The notes below the pieces were generated by a model. It saw only the letters and a program-made list of their open reading frames with translations. It was not told where the DNA came from and ran no database searches. Below are positions 7,301-11,840 of a DNA stretch of 11,840 nucleotides, in pieces (positions within the stretch are counted from its first letter, which is position 1; each line of letters starts with the position of its first letter). The position numbers and the translations under genes are program-made. The DNA is from Cephalothrix spiralis (lineage: Eukaryota; Nemertea; Palaeonemertea; Archinemertea; Cephalotrichidae). The stretch covers positions 1 to 11,840 of the forward strand of contig JAUCNG010364818.1 of the NCBI GenBank assembly GCA_032353305.1, given 5' to 3'.

Positions 7301-10300
7301 TACGTAACTTTAGCAATTGGCCTTCTTTGGATTAAAAATTGTGCTTTAAGTTTTTTTAGGTACATAAGACTTCCATATTATTTTGCTACAGATAGTAGGG
7401 TTTGTTGTGTTCCAAAATTTGTGGGAATAGTAAATTTTTAGCATACTAATAGGTCTACATGTACAACTTTTTCCTCTCAATTTGATATGCGGAAAGACAG
7501 AATTTTGGCTTAATCGACTGTACTAAGTCACTTTTATTATATTTTCCAGGCATTTACTTGACCTGTTTATTGATTTTAAATGTCATTTAACAATATTTTA
7601 CATATTTCAGGATGCTTATAAACTGTACCTTGGATGTGTGCAATATATTATGCAGAATCTTTTACAAGATATCAGCGTTAAAGGTATATTGTTTTATTGA
7701 TTTGTTTTTGTAAAAAGCAGAATTATTATCCATGATTATTGATTGAAGGCAACACACACTAATTAATGAGTAGATTTATATTAAAATAGACATCGCAAGA
7801 AATGATCTTTATTATTCTATAAGATAAAAGCTTATATCTATCAAACGAAATTGAGACCTGCAGATTGAAGTGAATTTTTTTGATTAGTTTGTTCTTGCTG
7901 TGTCAGAAGATTTTGCCACAAAGGACATTTCCACCTTTAACATTAAATTTCATTTTTTATCATAGGCGGAGTTGAAATCAATTCATATGTCATGAAATAT
8001 ATTAAATTAGGAAAGCAATGCATGGAAAGAATTGGTGTGGTAACAGATAAAATGAGTAAGTTAATTAAACTGTTAAACCATTGAAGAATATTTCTTGTGA
8101 CATCTAAGAACAAGAGTCTTAACTGTTACCAATGAAATATGTATTTCTCTCTCCAATACATTTTACAAAGATTTATAAGTCTTTGACTACTTTTATAGTG
8201 ATAATGATATTCCTTTATAAATTTCAAGAGTATCAACATTAAAGTATTATTATTTCAGCATTCTTCTCAGCGCCGAGTGGTACTGTTCCAGTTAAATCGC
8301 CAGAATTTCCCCAAAAGGTAATGTTAAAAGATCTTAATTTTCTAGTGTATGATCTGCATCTTTTATTTAGTTTTATGTTGTATTGAAAACAATTTTGAGA
8401 AACATTAATCTTACAGCAAACTACCTACGTAATTCTGAATAAAATAATGCCTCTTTTACAAAATGTATTTTAGTCCAGCAGCCGAAATAGGTCCCAATGG
8501 ACCCTGATGATATAACTTTTAAAATAGTCCGCCAGCTAGGTAGGCTCACCTTGCACAACCCCCCCCCCACCACAGAGCTTCACTATATTTTTTGAAAAGC
8601 CCATGGTCTGAGGGTCCCGGAATGACTTGTCCCCAAGAAAAAAGTGTGTCCGCCCTATGTTAAATAAAAAATGAATTTTCAAAAATCGACCTTACCTCAC
8701 TCATTGTCTCATAACATTGGTTAAAACGGACCTACGAGGCCAAATGACCCCGCAATGTACTCCTGACATCATGATCTATGACCAACAAAGACACGGGGGC
8801 GTTTCCAAAAAATATCATGAAATTTCAAAATAGTCAAAGATAAAGTTTTATGACCTTGCTATATTTTTTGTAAACCTATTTGGTCAAATGTTTTGGCTAG
8901 CAAGTTTCTAATACCCGGGGACCGTATAAGAATTTTCAGAATTTTTTGGGGGCTGTATTTCAAGAAATACGAAATCGCGTATGGTTGTTTTTAAATCATC
9001 TGGTATGTATTTTACTCACTTATTATCGTTATTATATTAGTTACATAACACTGATTTCAAACCAAAGTTAGATCACGTGACCCCATTATCTGCATGCAAA
9101 CAGGACATTTGTTGATCAAAATTCATAATTTTGAAGGAAATCTTGGAAACCGTCCCTGTTACCTAGCAACCAGATATCCAAAGGTGTCGTATTTGGTCTC
9201 AAATGAAAGAACGTGATCCTAGGATTATAATGAGGGGTCATTTTTGACCTCGTAGGGCAATTATAACCAGTGTTATTAGGCTATGTGAGTAAAAACACAT
9301 ACCCGGCGATTAAAAAAAACCCAGACGCGATTTTGTATTTCTTGAAATACACCCCTCAAAAAATTCTGAAAATTCTTATACGGTCCCTGGGTATTAGAAA
9401 CTTGCTAGTCAACACATTTGAACACCAAATAGGGTCACAAAATATATAGCAAGGTCAAAATATAAAACTTTATTTTATTTTATTTTAGCATTTACCAATA
9501 TATTATGTGTTGTTCTATTCCAGAATATTGGAAATAGTTGTCCCGTCATTGGTCAACATCCTCGGCCTTATGTGGCGCCATTTTCCTCTTTCGGACAATA
9601 CAACTATGACGGAACTAGTCCAGGATCAAGTAATCAATATTCAAGTGTTGGATATCAAAGTATGACTACTGGGTATCCGTCACCCTTATCTGGCTTACCA
9701 CGTGGCACCAGTCCTGGGGCGTCGTTACCACCCACATCATTATACCATTCTCTTGGAACAAAGCCTTCTCCATCGGTCTCAAGGTAACAACATAATAAGC
9801 TTCATTTGATCAAACTCGGTGGTCTAATGGATATTTTCAGGCTACGAACGTAAAAAGTCGCAAATATATGATATATTAATCTGGAATTTACAAACTTCAG
9901 ATTAAAATGTACTAAAGTATATTACGCATCCCAATTTACTATTTAACAATATCACTGGTTTTATAGGTCTTCCTACTTTGTACAATAAATATTAATATTT
10001 GATCGTATTTGTTTAATGAAATATTTTATTAAGCTACCAAAATTTGTAATAAACACTTTGTTTTTTTCAGTGATAGTCCACAAGTGCTAATGAAGCGACA
10101 AAATGAGCAATTGCTTCAGGCATATAGGGCGAGAGTGTCCCGGATGACGCCCGATAAACAGACAACAAATATGGTAATTATCATTAAATTTATAATATCC
10201 TTAACTGAACCGTAATCTGGGGAAACCAGGGCCGGAGTGAAAAGTCGAGACGTTTTTATTCAATCAAAGCTTATGAATTCAACATTTAAAACCTTCGGTA

Positions 10301-11840
10301 TTTGTTCTTATTTACCATAGTGTCAAAAATAATGATTTCATGATTTTCGATACAGTAGCGAGCAAATTCTGTAGACCACCGAGTTTTAGCCTATTATAAG
10401 TAAACGGAAGGGTTACGTTTAGCTATATCATGCCAAAAGTTAATAATAATATGGGATGCGTATATTTTTAGGATATATTAAGATCCTGAAGCCTAGGTGA
10501 TTTTTTAATTGCCAAAAAATTCATTTTTTTTTGTTTAAATAAAGTGCAAAAATAGCAGTTTTTTTAAATATTAGGAGACCAAATGCAGTTAACATTTGAA
10601 TATTTGACTGAATTTTTTTTGCACATAAAATGAATGTCAACAAGATGACTAGAGGTTAAATTCAGAAAAAAAACATTCCCACGGGCCCTTTGAAAAAAAA
10701 ATCAATTAAGTCTTATTTTTAAAATTTTTGGTCATTTCTTAATTAGAAGTAAAGACTTTTTTTAGAATTTTTTTATTTGATGCATAAGCAAGCTTTTTAA
10801 GATCAGCTGATCATTCCCAAATCATCAAAAAAATATTTTCTAAAAAACAAGATTAAGAAATGACCAAAACATAAAAAATAAGTCTCAATTGTTTTTGTTT
10901 TCAAAGGCCCGCGGGAATGTTTTTTTCTGAATTCAACCTCAAGTCATCTTGTTGACATTCATTTTATGTGCAAAAAAATTTCAGTCAAATATTCAAATGT
11001 TAACTGAAAATTTGGTCACCTAATGTACAAAAAACTGCTATTTTTGCGATTTATTTAAACAAAAAAAATTGAATTTTTTGGCAATTAAAAAATCACCTAG
11101 GCTTCAGGATCTTAATATATCCTAAAAATATATGTATTCCATGTTATTATTAACTTTTGGCATGATATAGCTAAACGTAACTCTTCCGTTTACTTATAAT
11201 AGGCTAAAAACTCGGTGTTCTAAAGAATTCGCACGCTACTGCTACGCTATTCACCCCGGATCACGGAACATACAATTTAGTAGTGTTTTTATCTATTTCT
11301 AAATGATTTCACCATTGTGGTCATCTTGCGTAAACTAAAGACCCCTTTATGATCTTACATACACCTGAATAGGATTACATGGTACATGTATTTTCTAGCT
11401 TTACTATGCTCCACTAATTGTTTATACGCTCAACGCTAGGATTTACGTGCAAATGGTTTTTATTCAACATTAGTGCAGAAATAAATTTTCTTAATTTATA
11501 TGTCAGAATTTGGACTTTGGCGGAGTTTGTTTATTATTATCGCAACTCGGACTATTGTGCTCAGCTACATTAACTTAGTATCTATGTTTGGATATGTTTT
11601 AACTATGCAAATCACTTTAAAAGTTCATAAGGTAATTACAATTGTTAATTGAATAATATAAATCAATCTAATATCGATAAAATATGTAATTGTAATATCT
11701 GGGTTATAATATTTTAAAAAAATCTTTCGTCGAATTACTGTAAAATTATAGTAAATAATATGATTTTTCTCCTTTACAGAGTTTAGCGCTTCAAAGAAAA
11801 TTAATCGAAAATGCTGCAATTGCTCAAGTACGGCAAAAAG
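4284..11840 (+). CDS. VPS9D1: VPS9 domain-containing protein 1 homologue, N-terminal 244 residues (seven exons, partial)
   Basis: The spliced product joins 4284-4370, 7611-7683, 7966-8055, 8259-8317, 9524-9783, 10071-10173 and 11780-11840. All junctions are GT-AG and keep frame. Residues 1-84 form an MIT-like three-helix domain (AMREVSKAIEAD, then EDAYKLYLGCVQYI, then MKYIKLGKQCMERI), matching the N-terminus of vertebrate VPS9D1. Residues 85-190 are a Ser/Gly/Pro/Tyr-rich, probably disordered linker. Residues 201-244 (NEQLLQAYRARVSRMTP, then LALQRKLIENAAIAQVRQK) match the conserved helical block that follows in VPS9D1. The vertebrate protein is about 630 residues and ends in a VPS9 domain, the fold of Rab5-family guanine nucleotide exchange factors. 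That part lies beyond the right edge. MIT domains usually bind ESCRT-III tails, so an endosomal role is expected. Family assignment is from remembered similarity and is fairly sure. Confidence 0.85.
4404..4425. repeat. 22-bp perfect palindrome
   Basis: TAGAATCTAAC followed directly by its reverse complement GTTAGATTCTA, with no loop. It sits 34 bp after the exon 1 donor. In RNA it would need to open a small loop at the centre. It could be a dimer-binding site or a chance palindrome. Confidence 0.8.
4763..4972. repeat. Minisatellite of alternating 18- and 19-bp units
   Basis: The array alternates CCTATTCCAAACCCCCAGG-like and CCTATTCCAAAAACCCGG-like units, giving a higher-order period of about 37 bp, with more divergent units at the left edge. 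The strand is strongly biased, with C, A and T on this strand and almost no G. The open frame over it (4786-5067, Pro/Tyr/Lys repeats) is a by-product of the repeat and not a gene. Confidence 0.85.
4965..4992. repeat. Short interstitial telomeric tract
   Basis: Directly after the minisatellite come CTATACCCTATACCC and then CCCTAACCCTAACCCC: two canonical metazoan CCCTAA (TTAGGG) repeats flanked by degenerate units. The tract is too short and too internal to be a chromosome end. It could be a break-repair scar or a product of drift within the C-rich minisatellite. Confidence 0.7.
5510..5694. repeat. Tandem duplication of ~125 bp, second copy split by a MITE
   Basis: The stretch starting at TGTCAAAAAATGCAAT (5510) recurs diverged at TGTCAAAAATTGCAAT (5635). 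Alignment by eye continues through AATTATTCATCA/AATTATTTATCA to CTAGGCC/CTAGGTGG. The rest of the second copy resumes at 6240 on the far side of the 537-bp insertion (GCTCCTTCAAATATAGACCAAAAT in copy 1 against CTCCTCAAAAATAAAGACAGTGACCAAT). A further weak copy may precede, starting at CTAGGTGTTGGCA (5466). Confidence 0.6.
5687..5694. repeat. Left 8-bp target-site duplication CTAGGTGG
   Basis: It is identical to 6232-6239 and directly flanks both ends of the 537-bp element. An 8-bp duplication is typical of hAT (and P) superfamily insertion. Confidence 0.85.
5695..6231. mobile_element. 537-bp non-autonomous hAT-like MITE with an internal satellite
   Basis: Terminal inverted repeats of 13 bp, CCTGTGTGGAAAG (5695-5707) and CTTTCCACCCAGG (6219-6231), match at 12 of 13 positions and are flanked by the perfect 8-bp duplication CTAGGTGG. 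The element has no coding capacity. Subterminal GCGGCT motifs recur on both sides (near 5736, 5800, 6119, 6161 and 6203), including TCTCGCGCGGCTG close to each end in direct orientation; these would be candidate transposase-binding sites. The centre is occupied by a tandem array of hairpin units. Superfamily assignment rests on duplication length and subterminal repeats. Confidence 0.85.
5830..6044. repeat. Tandem array of seven self-complementary ~33-bp units
   Basis: Units start at 5830, 5865, about 5896 (truncated), 5923, 5956, 5990 and 6022. Each is GATGACCT, an A-run of 5-10, GGTCGTC, then AAAAATTCT. GATGACC and GGTCGTC pair with one G-T wobble or mismatch around the A-run, so every unit can fold into its own hairpin. 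The last unit has lost part of the GGTCGTC arm. Unit length varies mainly in the A-run. Confidence 0.88.
6232..6239. repeat. Right 8-bp target-site duplication CTAGGTGG
   Basis: This is the exact copy of 5687-5694, and the interrupted host repeat resumes directly after it. Confidence 0.85.
6342..6985. mobile_element. 644-bp non-autonomous hAT-like element
   Basis: The left end CAGGGGTGGATCTAGGGGTG and the right end (reverse complement CAGGGCGGATACAGGATT) are of the widespread CAGGGGCGGATCCAGG type, with a further GGTGGGCA/TGCCCACC match inside. The flanks CTCTTACC (6334-6341) and ATCTTACC (6986-6993) agree at 7 of 8 bases, an aged 8-bp target duplication as for hAT. The element has no transposase frame. 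Its right third carries two TGACGTCA sites. Confidence 0.78.
6747..6774. promoter_or_regulatory. Two perfect CRE palindromes 20 bp apart
   Basis: TGACGTCA occurs at 6747-6754 and again at 6767-6774, with start-to-start spacing of 20 bp, close to two helical turns. TGACGTCA is the consensus for CREB/ATF dimers. Both lie inside the hAT-like element in intron 1. Enhancer activity is inference. Confidence 0.5.
7611..7683 (+). CDS. VPS9D1: VPS9D1-like exon 2: MIT helix 2
   Basis: This is 24 codons plus one base, encoding DAYKLYLGCVQYIMQNLLQD and then ISVK, after a CATATTTCAG acceptor and before AAG|GTATAT. It covers the amphipathic second MIT helix and aligns with the EAYTEYL...ISQVLLEE segment of vertebrate VPS9D1. 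It ends in phase 1, and the split Gly codon completes with exon 3. Confidence 0.88.
7966..8055 (+). CDS. VPS9D1: VPS9D1-like exon 3: MIT helix 3
   Basis: This is 90 bp with phase 1 at both ends, with acceptor TTATCATAG and donor A|GTAAGT (a consensus donor). It encodes GGVEINSYVMKYIKLGKQCM and then ERIGVVTDKM. The KLGKQCMER stretch matches the KLAQQCLER of the vertebrate family, completing the MIT domain at about residue 84. Confidence 0.88.
8259..8317 (+). CDS. VPS9D1: VPS9D1-like exon 4: start of the linker
   Basis: This is 59 bp, with acceptor TATTATTTCAG and donor AAG|GTAATG. It encodes FFSAPSGTVPVKSPEFPQK after a split Thr codon. The residues are proline- and serine-rich with no domain signature. 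It is the shortest exon in the window and is accepted because both splice sites are good and it keeps the frame open between exons 3 and 5. Confidence 0.78.
8575..8815. repeat. Diverged third copy of the intron 4 repeat
   Basis: CTATATTTTTTG near 8585, then CTCAC...ATAACATTGG (8697-8720), then CCTACGAGG...CAAATGACCCC (8731-8751) and GACCAA...GACAC...TTTCCA (8780-8806) match, in order, the reverse complement of 9472 down to about 9170. So this is the same unit in the same orientation as 8839-9019, with part of its first half changed or lost. Confidence 0.55.
8839..9019. repeat. Left arm of the inverted repeat in intron 4
   Basis: From TAAAGTTTTATGACCTTGCTA to GTATGTATTTTACTCAC, this is the reverse complement of 9285-9472 with scattered substitutions and small indels. 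Shared blocks include GCAAGTTTCTAATACCC, GGACCGTATAAGAATTTTCA and TATTTCAAGAAATAC; this last block also contains its own small palindrome TATTTCnnGAAATA. Confidence 0.85.
9285..9472. repeat. Right arm of the inverted repeat in intron 4
   Basis: This is the reverse complement of 8839-9019. It ends about 50 bp before the exon 5 acceptor, so a hairpin between the arms would lie against the branch point and polypyrimidine region of that acceptor. The ~265-bp spacer between the arms holds a TCACGTGA E-box (9073-9080) and the GGGGTCA...GACCTCGTAGG block (9234-9256) that reappears inverted at 8731-8751. Confidence 0.85.
9524..9783 (+). CDS. VPS9D1: VPS9D1-like exon 5: Ser/Gly/Pro/Tyr-rich linker
   Basis: This is 260 bp, the longest exon here, with acceptor CTATTCCAG and donor AG|GTAACA, phase 0 in and phase 2 out. 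The 86 residues are low in charge and rich in Ser, Gly, Pro, Tyr and Gln (for example SSFGQYNYDGTSPGSS), so they are probably disordered. I see no counterpart in the vertebrate protein beyond a general Pro/Ser-rich linker at this place. Several SP and TSP sites could be phosphorylated. Confidence 0.82.
9784..10070 (+). other. Intron 5 of the VPS9D1-like gene
   Basis: This is a 287-bp phase-2 intron (GTAACA ... TTTTTTTCAG). It shares two short words with the arm of the intron 6 palindrome: AAACTCGGTGGTCTA (9812-9826) and ACGCATCCCA (9924-9933). Otherwise I see nothing in it. Confidence 0.78.
10071..10173 (+). CDS. VPS9D1: VPS9D1-like exon 6: conserved helical block, first half
   Basis: This is 103 bp, with acceptor TTTTTTTCAG and donor ATG|GTAATT. 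It encodes DSPQVLMKRQNEQLLQAYRA and then RVSRMTPDKQTTNM. The core NEQLLQAYRARVSRMTP aligns well with the NQKLKAAYEARMARLDP segment of vertebrate VPS9D1, one of the best anchors for the family call. It joins in phase 0 to exon 7. Confidence 0.88.
10174..11779 (+). other. Intron 6 of the VPS9D1-like gene
   Basis: This is a 1606-bp phase-0 intron (GTAATT ... CTCCTTTACAG) dominated by one large palindrome (10210-11266). The remaining 11267-11779 is AT-rich with no recognised feature; a small minus-strand open stretch there (11625-11819) is not gene-like. Confidence 0.8.
10210..11266. repeat. ~1-kb foldback palindrome (probable foldback or MITE element)
   Basis: The left arm (about 10353-10755) and right arm (about 10850-11241) are reverse complements over some 400 bp with roughly one difference in ten by eye. 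Long identical blocks include GAGTTTTAGCCTATTATAAG and GATATATTAAGATCCTGAAG. The centre holds the perfect 12-bp palindrome GATCAGCTGATC (10801-10812). Outside the arms, CCGTAATCTGGGG (10210-10222) and CCCCGGATCACGG (11254-11266) form an outer inverted pair; about 125 bp on the left (10226-10352) have no partner. I could not find a convincing target duplication. No coding frame is present. Confidence 0.88.
11780..11840 (+). CDS. VPS9D1: VPS9D1-like exon 7 (runs off the right edge)
   Basis: After acceptor CTCCTTTACAG come 20 codons and one base, SLALQRKLIENAAIAQVRQK, in frame with exon 6. This is very close to the LSLQRQMMENLVIAKAREE helix of vertebrate VPS9D1, predicted to be a long helix or coiled coil. 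The gene continues beyond the window toward the VPS9 domain. Confidence 0.88.

Larger units (their letters stand above)
4371..7610 (+). other. Intron 1 of the VPS9D1-like gene
   Basis: This is a 3240-bp phase-0 intron (GTTAAT ... CATATTTCAG) and the longest in the window. It contains, in order, a 22-bp palindrome, a minisatellite with telomeric repeats, a ~125-bp tandem duplication, a hAT-like element with a hairpin satellite, and a second hAT-like element with CRE sites. The stretches 4426-4762, 4993-5465 and 6994-7610 are AT-rich, and I see nothing further in them. Confidence 0.8.
8318..9523 (+). other. Intron 4 of the VPS9D1-like gene
   Basis: This is a 1206-bp phase-0 intron. Most of it from about 8575 onward is a cluster of related repeats with an inverted pair. 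A C10 run (8559-8568) precedes the cluster, and a GTGTCCGCCCTATG stretch near 8647 resembles the right end of the hAT-like element in intron 1, perhaps a fragment. The acceptor CTATTCCAG lies at 9523; a T-rich AG at 9487-9488 would shift the frame. Confidence 0.75.

Noticed and set aside
8640-8665. Right end of another hAT-like element (GTGTCCGCCCTATG)
   Set aside because: No matching left end or target duplication was found, and the nearby GTCCGCC at 8527 is in the same orientation; at most a fragment.
9487-9523. Alternative acceptor TTTTATTTTAG upstream of exon 5
   Set aside because: Using it would add 35 bases and shift the frame, while the CAG at 9521-9523 keeps the long open linker frame.

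Overview
The window is eukaryotic nuclear DNA, AT-rich, with genes cut into short exons by GT-AG introns and with much of the remaining space taken by short non-autonomous transposons, foldback repeats and minisatellites. The transposon style (hAT-type elements with 8-bp target duplications, elements with internal satellite arrays) and the short TTAGGG-type telomeric tract suggest an invertebrate metazoan. A bivalve or other lophotrochozoan is my best guess, but the sequence does not prove it. Nothing prokaryotic, viral or CRISPR-like is present.

Layout. (1) 1-1335, minus strand: the 5' end of an uncharacterised gene, with a first coding exon at 1213-1335, an intron, and a second exon from 266 running off the left edge. 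Its product has a very basic N-terminus followed by three closely spaced SUMO-acceptor-type motifs. (2) 1336-4283: intergenic space between two divergent genes. It holds a ~0.6-kb element with terminal inverted repeats (about 1529-2137), a 119-bp tandem repeat (2530-2912), a 12-bp E-box palindrome, and a TATA-less candidate promoter just upstream of the plus-strand gene. (3) 4284-11840, plus strand: the first seven coding exons of a VPS9D1 homologue (4284-4370, 7611-7683, 7966-8055, 8259-8317, 9524-9783, 10071-10173, 11780-right edge). The exons join in frame through six introns into 244 residues: an MIT domain, a Ser/Gly/Pro/Tyr-rich linker and the start of a conserved helical segment. The catalytic VPS9 domain lies beyond the window.

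The introns of the VPS9D1-like gene carry most of the other structure. Intron 1 (3.2 kb) has a 22-bp perfect palindrome, a minisatellite ending in telomeric repeats, a ~125-bp tandem duplication interrupted by a 537-bp hAT-like element that contains a hairpin-unit satellite, and a second 644-bp hAT-like element carrying two perfect TGACGTCA sites. Intron 4 has a three-copy cluster of a ~200-bp repeat with an inverted pair next to the exon 5 acceptor. Intron 6 has a ~1-kb near-perfect palindrome that would make a very long hairpin in the pre-mRNA.

The two genes are divergent and about 2.9 kb apart between start codons, with no sign of functional coupling. The VPS9D1-like protein is expected to work in endosomal trafficking; the minus-strand protein looks nuclear. 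I do not see a new multi-gene system. The unusual content is the foldback and satellite-bearing elements inside the introns of one conserved gene.
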